NCBI GenBank assembly: GCA_946480465.1 | Contig: CAMLJY010000031.1 | Span: forward strand, 1-64,000 | Length of the DNA: 64,000 nucleotides | Source: an uncultured Burkholderiales bacterium | Lineage (GTDB): Bacteria; Pseudomonadota; Gammaproteobacteria; Burkholderiales; Burkholderiaceae | Reading direction: 5' to 3' | Translations under genes and position numbers: made by a program | Part shown: positions 56,928-64,000 of the stretch, piece after piece | Position numbering within the stretch: position 1 is the stretch's first letter | Layout: each line of letters starts with the position of its first letter | The notes under the pieces: model-generated | Told to the model about the DNA's origin: nothing | Seen by the model: the letters and a program-made list of their open reading frames with translations, nothing else | Database searches by the model: none

Positions 56928-57887
56928 TCAGGGATACGCCTGCACCTCACTCGTCGGATGCCGAATGAAATCTCGCATCAACGGACTCAAGCCGATCCCC
57001 AGCGCCTCCCCCCGCGGCGGAATCGGCTGCTCGAACCAGCGGCGGTGCAGCGCCGCCAGTTCGCCGCTGCGCATCAGCCCCCGCAGCGTGCGGTCGATGG
57101 CCGCCCGCAGTGCGCGCTGGTCATCGCGCACCGCGCTGAACATCACCGCGAAGGGCTCGATCGAGAGGTAGGGCCCGGTGATGCGCCAGGCCTCGGGCGT
57201 GCGGCTGCGCGCGCGCAGGCCGTGCAGCACCGTGTCGTCTTCGACGAAGGCGTCGGCCTGGCCGCTTTCGAGCAGCTCGAAGGCCTGCTGCCGGCTGGTG
57301 ACAGGCAGGTAGCGGATGCCCGCGACGCTGGCCGAGAAGTTGGCGCGCACGGTGGCGGCGGTGGTCGTGCCCTCTACCAGGGCCACCGCGTGGCCGCCCA
57401 GGTCCTTCAGCTGGCTGACCTCGAAGCCGCGCGCGAGCACGCGGCTGCCGGTGATGAAGTAGGGCAGCGAGAAGGCGAAGCCGTCGTCACGGCGGCCGCG
57501 GGTGATGGTGGTGTTGGCGCACTCCAGGTCGATGCTGCGGTCCTTCAGCGCGGCGAAGCGCTGGCGTGAATCGACCGGTACGTACTCCAGCCTGGGGGCC
57601 GGTCCGCCGCTGGCCCGGTGCCACTCGGCAATGGCACGTTCGCACAACTCGATGGCATAACCCACCGGATGCGCCTGCCCCGGCAGCTGGAACGAGAAGG
57701 GAATCGCATTCGGCCGGAAGCCGATGCGCAGGGTCGCGGGCAGCGCGGGCCGCGCGGTGGGCGCCGCAGGCGCAGCCGCGGATGCCCCCGCGGACGGGGT
57801 GGCCGCGCCGGCGGCCGCCGAGGACAAGCCGAGGGTGGCCGCGGCTGCGGCGGCCAGCACGGCGCGGCGGGCGATGCGCGCGGCCAT
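56928..57887 (-). CDS. Family 3 extracellular solute-binding protein
   Basis: A 319-residue periplasmic binding protein of the amino-acid (SBP_bac_3) type. Signal peptide ARRAVLAAAAAATLGLSSAAA, an Ala/Pro linker, then LRIGFRPNAIPFSF, VGYAIELCERAI, FAALKDRSIDLECANTTIT, DGFAFSLPYFITGSRVL and DAFVEDDTVLHG, the usual pattern. It lies 5 bp after the porin gene stop on the same strand. No amino acid ABC permease is adjacent, so it is an orphan receptor or a sensor-type homologue. Stop at 56928 borders the inverted repeat. Confidence 0.88.
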   Translation of the reverse strand: MAARIARRAVLAAAAAATLGLSSAAAGAATPSAGASAAAPAAPTARPALPATLRIGFRPNAIPFSFQLPGQAHPVGYAIELCERAIAEWHRASGGPAPRLEYVPVDSRQRFAALKDRSIDLECANTTITRGRRDDGFAFSLPYFITGSRVLARGFEVSQLKDLGGHAVALVEGTTTAATVRANFSASVAGIRYLPVTSRQQAFELLESGQADAFVEDDTVLHGLRARSRTPEAWRITGPYLSIEPFAVMFSAVRDDQRALRAAIDRTLRGLMRSGELAALHRRWFEQPIPPRGEALGIGLSPLMRDFIRHPTSEVQAYP

Positions 57888-57892
57888 GGGGA

Positions 57893-58936
57893 TCAGAACC
57901 GGTGGCGCATGCCGACGGCCAGCGCGGAGGCCTTGACGCCTGCCGATGCCGGCAGGCCGGCCAGCGTGGCATCGAAGGTGAAGCCTGAGGTCCGGTAGGC
58001 CAGGTTCTTCGGGTTGTCGATGACCTGGTAGACCGTGAAGAGCGCAGTGCGCTTGGACAGGTCGTAGCCGTAGCCCAGGGACCAGTGCCGGACGGTGGTG
58101 TCGGCGACGTCGCGCACCTTGCCCTGGCCCCAGGCCGCGTGCAGGCGCGACAGGCCCAGCTGCCACACGCCACCGAGCAGGAACTCGTTGCGGTCGTCCT
58201 TGACGTTGATGCTGCGGCTGTCGTTGCGGGTGCGCTGCAGCGCGCCCATCAGCTTGATGTCCCCGAGCGTCCAGGTGCCGGCGACGAGGCCGATCGACTT
58301 GTCTTCTTGTTTCGCGTTGCCCGCGTCCTGCACGCCGTAGGCGGCTTCAAGGTTCACCGGGCCGGCGGCATAACGCAGGTTGGCAGCGGCCAGGTGATTA
58401 CCGCCGGTGGCGTTCTCGCCCAGGCCCACCATGCCGGTGAAGACGACACCGCCGAACTTGGGCGACTGGTAGCGCACGCTGTTGTCGGCACGCGCGAAGG
58501 AGCGCATGACGCCGGAGTTGTAGGCGCTGCCATAGCCGGTGCTGCAGAAGGCGGGGTCGTTGCGGTCCTGCGCTTCCAGCACCGGGGTGTACTGGCGGCC
58601 CATGGTCAGGCTTCCCCAGGAATTGCTGTTCAGGCCGACGAAGGTCTGGCGGTTCCAGAAGGCGGAGGTGGCCGCAGTGCCCGTGTCAGGGACGAAGCCG
58701 TGCTCGAGGACGAAGACGGCGTTGGTGCCGCCGCCCAGGTCCTCGGTGCCGCGAAAGCCCAGGCGGGAGCTGTTGGCGCCGCCGCTTTGCAGCCGGGTCT
58801 GGCGGGTGTCGGCTTTGCCGAACTCGACGAAGGCATCGATCACGCCATACAGCGTGACGTTCTGGGCGGCCGCCGGCAGGCTGGTGGCCAGGAGGGTGGG
58901 GGCGGCGGCAGCAGCCAGCCAAGCAAGTTTGCGCAC
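57893..58936 (-). CDS. Outer membrane porin, beta-proteobacterial trimeric type
   Basis: A 347-residue porin of the Gram_neg_porins type. It starts with GTG at 58936 (GGAG upstream) followed by a signal peptide (KLAWLAAAAAPTLLATSLPAAAQ in part). The mature N-terminus is NVTLYGVIDAFVE, the classical opening, with SSRLGFRGTEDLGGG, GLNSNSWGSLTMGRQYTP and a C-terminal phenylalanine (VGMRHRF) needed for assembly by BAM. It forms diffusion channels, perhaps for peptides given the adjacent peptide transporter. Confidence 0.93.
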   Translation of the reverse strand: MRKLAWLAAAAAPTLLATSLPAAAQNVTLYGVIDAFVEFGKADTRQTRLQSGGANSSRLGFRGTEDLGGGTNAVFVLEHGFVPDTGTAATSAFWNRQTFVGLNSNSWGSLTMGRQYTPVLEAQDRNDPAFCSTGYGSAYNSGVMRSFARADNSVRYQSPKFGGVVFTGMVGLGENATGGNHLAAANLRYAAGPVNLEAAYGVQDAGNAKQEDKSIGLVAGTWTLGDIKLMGALQRTRNDSRSINVKDDRNEFLLGGVWQLGLSRLHAAWGQGKVRDVADTTVRHWSLGYGYDLSKRTALFTVYQVIDNPKNLAYRTSGFTFDATLAGLPASAGVKASALAVGMRHRF

Positions 58937-58989
58937 GGGTCGTTCTCCGGTTTTGTCGATGGGCCGCTGTCCTGCGGCTTCAGGGTCCG

Positions 58990-59013
58990 GCCGCCCGGCG
59001 GGAACCGGGCGGC
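58990..59013. promoter_or_regulatory. GC-rich hairpin between ABC ATPase and porin genes
   Basis: GCCGCCCGG and CCGGGCGGC form a perfect 9-bp stem around a 6-nt loop in the 113-bp gap between the ATPase gene stop (59050) and the porin start (58936). There is no T tract on the reverse strand, so it may be an mRNA processing or stabilising element rather than a terminator. Confidence 0.5.
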
Positions 59014-59049
59014 GCAACGGGGTTGGCACGGGGCAGGGCCGCGGGCTCT

Positions 59050-60069
59050 TCAGTCGTCGATCAGGTGGCAGGCGGCGTGGTGGCCGGCGCCCAGGTCGCG
59101 CAGCGCCGGTGCGGCTTCGCGGCAGCGCGCGGTCGCTAACGGGCATCGTGGATGGAAGCGGCAGCCCGCCGGTGGATTCAGCGGCGACGGGATCTCGCCC
59201 TGGATGGCGGCGAAGCGCTTCTTGGCCACGGTCAGCGTGGGCGCCTCGGCCAGCAGCGCGCGGGTGTAGGGGTGGCGCGGCCGTGCGAAGAGCTGGCGCG
59301 CCGGCGCGGTCTCGACGATGCGGCCCAGGTACATCACCGCCACGCGGTCGGCCACGTGGTGCACCACCGCCAGGTTGTGGCTGATGAAGAGGTAGGCCAG
59401 GCCCAGGCGCTCGCGCAGGTCCAGCAGCAGGTTCAGGACCTGGCTCTGCACCGAGACGTCCAGTGCCGCCACCGCCTCGTCCAGCACGATGAAGCGCGGC
59501 TTCACCGCCAGCGCGCGGGCGATGCCGATGCGCGCGCGCTGGCCGCCGGAGAACTGGTGCGCGAAGCGATCGGCCATGTCGGCGCGCAGGCCCACCCGGT
59601 CCAGCAAGTCGGCCACGTAGGCCCCCTGGTCCTGCCGCGCGACGAGCTGATGCACCACCGGCGCTTCCCCCACGATGTCGCGCACGCGCAGCCGCGGGTT
59701 CAGCGAGGCATAGGGGTCCTGGAACACCATCTGCAGGCGCAGCTGGCGCTGAGTGGCTTCCTGGCCGCGCAGCGCAGCCAGGGGCGGCAGCGGGATGCCT
59801 TCGACCAGGCGTTCGCCCAGCGTCGGAGCGTGCAGGCCGATGGCGATGCGGCCCAGCGTGGACTTGCCGCAGCCGGACTCGCCGACCAGGCCGACCACCT
59901 CGCCTTCGTTGACGCTGAGCGTCACGTCCTGCAGCGCCCGCACCGGGGCCGGGCTGCGGCTGGGCGCGCGGCCGCGCAGCCAGGCCAGCGTGCTGGCCGC
60001 ATCGGCACGGCGGGGGAAATGCTTGCTGACCTGGCGCAGTTCCAGCAGCGGCGGGGCGGTGTTCAGCAT
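59050..60069 (-). CDS. Peptide ABC transporter ATP-binding protein (DppF-like)
   Basis: A 339-residue ATPase. Walker A GESGCGKST, Q loop, signature FSGGQRARIGIARALA, Walker B FIVLDEAVAALDVSVQ, and the oligopeptide transporter C-terminal iron-sulphur-type cysteine region (GCRFHPRCPLATARC). It is the second ATPase of the peptide transporter; its start overlaps the end of the DppD-like gene by 7 bp. Powers uptake of di/oligopeptides or a related solute with the DppB/DppC-like permeases. Confidence 0.93.
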   Translation of the reverse strand: MLNTAPPLLELRQVSKHFPRRADAASTLAWLRGRAPSRSPAPVRALQDVTLSVNEGEVVGLVGESGCGKSTLGRIAIGLHAPTLGERLVEGIPLPPLAALRGQEATQRQLRLQMVFQDPYASLNPRLRVRDIVGEAPVVHQLVARQDQGAYVADLLDRVGLRADMADRFAHQFSGGQRARIGIARALAVKPRFIVLDEAVAALDVSVQSQVLNLLLDLRERLGLAYLFISHNLAVVHHVADRVAVMYLGRIVETAPARQLFARPRHPYTRALLAEAPTLTVAKKRFAAIQGEIPSPLNPPAGCRFHPRCPLATARCREAAPALRDLGAGHHAACHLIDD

Positions 60070-61028
60070 GAGGCGTGGTAGCAGCGCAGGTGGCGGCCAT
60101 CGGGCCGGGGCAACAGCAACGGGTCCTGGGCGCAGTGCGCGCTGGCGCGGCCGCAGCGCGGGCGGAAGCCGCAGCCGTCGTGCGGTGGCGGCGCCTCGGC
60201 CGCGCGGATCTGGGGCAGGCGCGCGCCGCGGCTGTCCAGCGTGGGCACGCTGGCGATCAGGCCTTCGGTGTAGGGGTGCATCGGCCGCGTCAGCACCTGC
60301 TCGGTGCTGCCGTGCTCGACCAGGCGGCCGGCGTACATCACGCCCACTTCATCGGCCAGCCCCGCCACCACCGACAGGTCGTGCGTGATCCAGATCAGCG
60401 CCGTCCCCGAGCCTTCGCAGATCTTCTGCATCTCGGCCAGGATCTGCCCCTGCACGGTGACGTCGAGCGCGGTGGTGGGTTCGTCGGCAATGATCAGCTC
60501 GGGCTCGTTCAGCAGCGCGATGGCGATGGCCACGCGCTGCCGCATGCCGCCCGAGAGCTGGTGCGGGTAGCAGGCCAGGCGCTGCTCCGGAGCCGCGATG
60601 CCCACGCGCTGCAGCGCGGCCAGCGCGCGCTCGCGGGCCACGCGGCGCGGCACCCGGCGGTGCGCGAGCACCGCTTCGAGCATCTGCGTGTCGATGCGCA
60701 GCACCGGGTTCAGCGTCATCATCGGGTCCTGGAAGACCATCGCGATGCGGTCGCCGCGCAGCTGGCGGCGTTGCTCGGCATCCATGGCCAGCAGGTCGCG
60801 GCCGCGGAAGGCGATGCGCCCGCCCACCACCTGGCCCGGCGGCTCGACCAGGCCCATGATCGACAGCCCGGTGATCGACTTGCCCGATCCCGATTCCCCG
60901 ACGAGGCCGAGCACTTTGCCCGGCATCAGCCGGAAGCTGACGCCGGCGACCGCGCGGGTGACACCGCGCGTGCCGCGGAACCAGGTCCGCAGGTCCTCGA
61001 CCTCGAGGGTGGCGGCGGAGTTCGTCAT
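60063..61028 (-). CDS. Peptide ABC transporter ATP-binding protein (DppD-like)
   Basis: A 321-residue ATPase. Walker A GESGSGKSITG, signature LSGGMRQRVAIAIALL, Walker B LIIADEPTTALDVTVQ, and a C-terminal cysteine region (GCGFRPRCGRASAHC). First ATPase of the transporter, 18 bp after the DppC-like permease gene. Signature sequence LSGGM is typical for the DppD/OppD group. Confidence 0.93.
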   Translation of the reverse strand: MTNSAATLEVEDLRTWFRGTRGVTRAVAGVSFRLMPGKVLGLVGESGSGKSITGLSIMGLVEPPGQVVGGRIAFRGRDLLAMDAEQRRQLRGDRIAMVFQDPMMTLNPVLRIDTQMLEAVLAHRRVPRRVARERALAALQRVGIAAPEQRLACYPHQLSGGMRQRVAIAIALLNEPELIIADEPTTALDVTVQGQILAEMQKICEGSGTALIWITHDLSVVAGLADEVGVMYAGRLVEHGSTEQVLTRPMHPYTEGLIASVPTLDSRGARLPQIRAAEAPPPHDGCGFRPRCGRASAHCAQDPLLLPRPDGRHLRCYHASC

Positions 61029-61046
61029 TCGGCCCTCATTCAGCTG

Positions 61047-62033
61047 TCATTCGGTTCTGAGGCGCGGGTTCAGCACGTCGCGCAACTGGTCGGCGACCAG
61101 GTTGATGCACACGATGGTCACGAGCAGCACCAGGCCCGGGTAGACGCTGATCCAGTACTTGCCCGACAGCAGGTACGAGTAGCCGTTGGCGATCAGCAGG
61201 CCCAGCGACGGTTCGGTCACCGGCAGGCCCACGCCGAGGAAGGACAGCGTGGCCTCCAGCGAGATGGCCGAGGCCACCTGCAGCGCCGCCACCACCACCA
61301 GCGCCGGCAGGCAGTTCGGCAGCAGGTGCTTCAGCACGATGCGCCAGCGCGGCAGGGCCAGCACCTGGGCCGCCTCGATGTACTCCTTGCGCCCTTCCAC
61401 CAGCGCCACGCCGCGCACCGTGCGGGCGTAGTACGCCCATTGCGCGCACACCAGCGCGGTGACCACCTTGCCCGTGCCCTGGCCGAGGATGGCGATGAGG
61501 ATCAGCGCCACCAGGATGGCCGGGAAGGACAGCTGGGCGTCGACCAGGCGCATCAGCCAGGCATCCGTCCGGCCGCCGGCATAGCCCGCGAAAAGACCGA
61601 CCAGCACCCCCACCGCCAGCGCCAGCACGGTGGCGCCGAAACCCACGGCCACGCTGATGCGCAGGCCGTACAGCATGGCGGAGACCAGGTCGCGGCCCTG
61701 CGCGTCGGTGCCGGCCCAGTAGGTGATGCCGCTGGCGGGCGAGACGCTGCCGGGGGGCAGGCGCGCATCCATCATGTCCACCTGGCCCAGGTCGTAGGGG
61801 TTCTGCGGTGCGATCCAGGGCGCCAGCAGCGCGGCGGCGACCAGCAGCAGCACCACCAGCGCAGCGGCGGTGGCCACGCCGTTCGAGCGATAGGCGTCAA
61901 TGAACCGGCGCCAGGGCGAGGGCGGCGCGGGCGCGGAAGCTGGCGGCACCAGGGGCGGGGTTTTCACGAGCTGCAGGTTCGGGTGCACGCTGGCCTTCTC
62001 GGCGGGGCGCTGGGGGACGGCCTGGAGCTTCAT
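61047..62033 (-). CDS. Peptide ABC transporter permease (DppC-like)
   Basis: A 328-residue inner membrane permease. A cytoplasmic N-terminus of about 40 residues precedes the first helix (GVATAAALVVLLLVAAALLAPW), then the OppC-type N-terminal motif (YWAGTDAQGRDLVSAMLYG), and the binding-protein-dependent transport domain with the EAA loop (YIEAAQVLALPRWRI). Its start overlaps the stop of the DppB-like gene (ATGA). Confidence 0.93.
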   Translation of the reverse strand: MKLQAVPQRPAEKASVHPNLQLVKTPPLVPPASAPAPPSPWRRFIDAYRSNGVATAAALVVLLLVAAALLAPWIAPQNPYDLGQVDMMDARLPPGSVSPASGITYWAGTDAQGRDLVSAMLYGLRISVAVGFGATVLALAVGVLVGLFAGYAGGRTDAWLMRLVDAQLSFPAILVALILIAILGQGTGKVVTALVCAQWAYYARTVRGVALVEGRKEYIEAAQVLALPRWRIVLKHLLPNCLPALVVVAALQVASAISLEATLSFLGVGLPVTEPSLGLLIANGYSYLLSGKYWISVYPGLVLLVTIVCINLVADQLRDVLNPRLRTE

Positions 62034-63007
62034 GCGGCGCTCCCGGCCAGGCGGATGCGGGGATCGAGGGCCACGTAGACGATGTCCGTCACGAGGTTGA
62101 TCACGACGTAGATCAGCACCACCAGCATCAGGTAGGCCACGACCACCGGCCGGTCCAGCAGCGTGATCGAGTCGATCAGCAGCTTGCCCATCCCGGGCCA
62201 GGCGAAGATGGACTCGGTGACGACCGAGAAGGCCAGCAGCGCGCCGAACTCCATGCCCACCACGGTGACGATGGGGATCAGGATGTTCTTCAGCACGTGC
62301 AGGCCGATGACGCGCCGCTCCGCCAGGCCCTTGGCCCGGGCGAAGCGCACGTAGTCCTGCGTCAGCGCCTCGCGGGTGCCCGACCGCGTGAGCCGCACGA
62401 TGAGCGAGAGCTTGAAGAGCGCCAGGTTGGCCGCCGGCAGCAGCAGGTGGCGCCAGCCTTCGGCGCTGGTGACGGACAGCGCGATGCCGCCCACTTCGGA
62501 CGTTGGGCCGCGGCCACTGGCCGGCAGCCAGCCCAGGTGCACCGAGAACAGCAGGATCAGCAGCAGGCCGACCCAGAACGTGGGCAGCGAGAAGCCGATG
62601 ATCGAGCCGCCCATGATGCCGCGGCCGATCCAGCTGTCCGGCTTCAGGCCGGCCAGCAGGCCCAGCGGAATGCCCACCACCAGCGCCATGGCCATCGCCA
62701 CCGCGGCCAGCTCGGCGGTGGCGGGCAGGCGCTGCAGGATCAGCGCCAGCGCTGGTGTGCCGTGCACGAAGGACTGGCCCAGGTCACCGTCCAGCGCCTT
62801 GCGCGCGAAGTTCAGGTACTGCTCCCACAGCGGCCGGTCCAGGCCCAGCGCGGCGGTGGTGCGGGCGATCTCGGCCTGGTCGGCCTGCGGATTGACGAAC
62901 AGGTCCACCGGGTTGCCGATGGCGAAGATGCCGGCGAAGACCAGCAGCGACATCGCCGCCAGCAGGCCCAGCGCTTGCGCCAGGCGGTAGAGCAGAAAGT
63001 TGGCCAC
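62030..63007 (-). CDS. Peptide ABC transporter permease (DppB-like)
   Basis: A 325-residue inner membrane permease with six helices. The opening FLLYRLAQALGLLAAMSLLVF and the GLDRPLWEQYLNF segment are typical for DppB/OppB; the EAA loop reads TREALTQDYVRFARAKGL. First permease of the transporter and 10 bp after the glutamine amidotransferase gene. The cognate binding protein is not in the window and may lie beyond 64000. Confidence 0.93.
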   Translation of the reverse strand: MANFLLYRLAQALGLLAAMSLLVFAGIFAIGNPVDLFVNPQADQAEIARTTAALGLDRPLWEQYLNFARKALDGDLGQSFVHGTPALALILQRLPATAELAAVAMAMALVVGIPLGLLAGLKPDSWIGRGIMGGSIIGFSLPTFWVGLLLILLFSVHLGWLPASGRGPTSEVGGIALSVTSAEGWRHLLLPAANLALFKLSLIVRLTRSGTREALTQDYVRFARAKGLAERRVIGLHVLKNILIPIVTVVGMEFGALLAFSVVTESIFAWPGMGKLLIDSITLLDRPVVVAYLMLVVLIYVVINLVTDIVYVALDPRIRLAGSAA

Positions 63008-63017
63008 GGCTGCTTCC

Positions 63018-63914
63018 TCAATCCGCCAGCGCGGTCGCTGCGGTCGCGGGGGCCGCGGGCGGCGCGGGGGATGGCCCGGCCGCCGTGCGGCCGACGCAGG
63101 TTTCGGTGACCGGGAAGGCCTGGGTCGTGTGGCTGCGGTGCCGCCACACCATCTCGCCGTCGACGAAGAGGCGCGACTCGCCGGTGGCCATCGCCTCCCA
63201 GGGCTCGTCCTGGGTCAGCGGCGCGGTGGCGATGACGCAGATGCGGTCGCTGGGCCCGTTGTGCGCGCCCAGGTCCATCGCCAGGTCGCAGTCCACCAGC
63301 CGGGCGGTGGGGAAGGGGTGCCGGCGGTTCAGCACGTGCAGGTTGGTGGAGCAGTGCGCGTACAGGCCTTCGCCGTTGGACATCAGCAGGTTGAAGTTGC
63401 CATGACGCGCAACGTCAGCGGCCAGTTCGGCCACGCGCGGCGCCAGCTGGCGCCACGAGGGCGGGCGCATGGCGCCCTGGTGGCGGCGGCGCAGTTCCTG
63501 CAGCATCCAGCAGAAGGCCTTCTCGCTGTCGGTCGAGCCCACCGGCAGGTAGCTGCCGTCCAGCGCGGGATGGAAATTCTGCAGGTCGCCGTTCACCGCG
63601 AAGATCCAGGTCTGCCCCAGCCATTCGCGCTGGAAGGGGTGGCAGTTGGCCAGGCTGACCGGGCCCTGCGTCGCCTTGCGGATGTGCGAGAGCACGATCT
63701 TCGACTTGATCGGGTACTCGCGCACGAAGCGCGCCAGCGCCGAATCGCTGGCCGGCTGGTCGTCATGGAAGACGCGGCAGCCGGAGCGCTCGTAGAACGC
63801 GATGCCCCAGCCGTCCACGTGGTCCGCGGTGCGGCCGCCGCGTTCGGCGAAGCCGGTGAAGGAGAACGTGATCGCCGCCGATCCGTTGCAGTTCATGCCC
63901 AGCAGCTGGCACAT
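63018..63914 (-). CDS. Class II glutamine amidotransferase (YafJ-like)
   Basis: A 298-residue class II glutamine amidotransferase. The catalytic Cys2 is exposed after Met removal (MCQLLGMNCN). Family hallmarks: HVDGWGIAFYE, LSHIRKATQGPVSLANCHPF and FAVNGDLQNF, the glutamine-binding motifs. It lacks a synthase domain, so acts as a stand-alone amidohydrolase of the YafJ/EgtC type. It is the most upstream gene of the peptide transporter run, 10 bp before the DppB-like gene, which suggests that the operon handles a gamma-glutamyl compound or peptide. Confidence 0.9.
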   Translation of the reverse strand: MCQLLGMNCNGSAAITFSFTGFAERGGRTADHVDGWGIAFYERSGCRVFHDDQPASDSALARFVREYPIKSKIVLSHIRKATQGPVSLANCHPFQREWLGQTWIFAVNGDLQNFHPALDGSYLPVGSTDSEKAFCWMLQELRRRHQGAMRPPSWRQLAPRVAELAADVARHGNFNLLMSNGEGLYAHCSTNLHVLNRRHPFPTARLVDCDLAMDLGAHNGPSDRICVIATAPLTQDEPWEAMATGESRLFVDGEMVWRHRSHTTQAFPVTETCVGRTAAGPSPAPPAAPATAATALAD

Positions 63915-63949
63915 GGTTCAGCACCCTCTCGAGTCTTGGCGGGGCCGCG

Positions 63950-63973
63950 CCCGAGAGGACTCGATCTCTCGGG
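63950..63973. promoter_or_regulatory. Inverted repeat near window end
   Basis: CCCGAGAG (63950-63957) and CTCTCGGG (63966-63973) form a perfect 8-bp dyad with 8-bp spacer, upstream of the amidotransferase gene (start 63914). A further hairpin CGGGC-GAA-GCCCG follows near 63983. These may be an operator or the end of a gene lying beyond the window. Confidence 0.4.
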
Positions 63974-64000
63974 CAGGCGGGCCGGGCGAAGCCCGACCCC

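Noticed and set aside
56510..56928. Short frames inside the inverted repeat with an AQKEVTKKEG-like peptide
   Set aside because: They fall in the repeat arms and appear on both strands; I recall the same peptide mis-annotated in many genomes. Treated as non-coding.
57888..58166. N-terminal extension of the family 3 binding protein
   Set aside because: It overlaps the porin coding sequence and the signal peptide begins at 57887.

Overview
The window is very GC-rich (roughly 70 %) and densely coded on both strands, with long shadow frames opposite most genes. The gene content points to a beta-proteobacterium of the order Burkholderiales, in the Rubrivivax/Roseateles/Leptothrix neighbourhood: a Bug/TctC-type periplasmic binding protein beside a LysR gene, a beta-proteobacterial trimeric porin, MocR and TetR regulators, Lhr, DbpA, a class II glutamine amidotransferase and a peptide ABC transporter. 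The assignment rests on gene content and composition only. No rRNA, tRNA, CRISPR array, intact insertion sequence or phage module was seen.

Layout. 1-7.3 kb: a 9-bp minisatellite, a chemoreceptor with a His/Asp heptad repeat, and a two-gene operon of von Willebrand A proteins that share a cysteine-containing C-terminal domain; one of them also carries a trypsin-like protease. 7.5-14.3 kb: MocR-type regulator, thioredoxin-like protein, membrane protein, a TetR gene with two dyads around its start, zinc alcohol dehydrogenase, small unknown genes and a quinone-reductase-like flavoprotein. 14.4-19.8 kb: a 7TM diguanylate cyclase, then a TPR regulator followed by a GH16-SGNH lipoprotein. 19.9-24.2 kb: gloB and a reverse-strand block (regulator, beta-propeller, DUF899, membrane protein).

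24.4-30.6 kb holds the two most interesting regulatory regions. An ABC-F ATPase gene is preceded by a near-consensus promoter, a three-codon open frame (Met-Arg-Met-stop) and mutually exclusive stems that can cover its ribosome binding site, the arrangement expected of drug-responsive ribosome-stalling attenuation. A soluble Clp-type AAA+ domain joined to an FtsH-type M41 peptidase, with an upstream overlapping 80-residue basic protein, is preceded by a 10-codon leader with a good Shine-Dalgarno, a hairpin, and an intrinsic-terminator-like hairpin whose 3' arm can pair instead with the loop of the first hairpin.

30.6-38.2 kb: a voltage-gated-type potassium channel with a zinc ribbon tail, a truncated SIR2-domain gene (probably a decayed defence gene) in a scrambled 0.7-kb interval, a BNR-repeat lipoprotein coupled to a TonB-C-like protein, an MBL-fold hydrolase, a disordered protein, a YgjP-like metallopeptidase and a LysR regulator. 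38.3-41.4 kb: a three-gene operon divergent from lysR (Bug protein, N-formylglutamate amidohydrolase family, branched-chain-type binding lipoprotein). 41.5-49.3 kb: dbpA and a second DEAD-box helicase, a YcxB-like membrane protein, a RecQ-type helicase, an EamA transporter and an M23-like secreted protein. 49.4-56.1 kb: lhr and a TonB-dependent receptor. 56.3-56.8 kb: a 0.5-kb compound inverted repeat. 56.9-63.9 kb: a reverse-strand run of glutamine amidotransferase, peptide ABC permeases and ATPases, porin and a family 3 binding protein. Functions are inferred from motifs and family resemblance read by eye; no database search was run.
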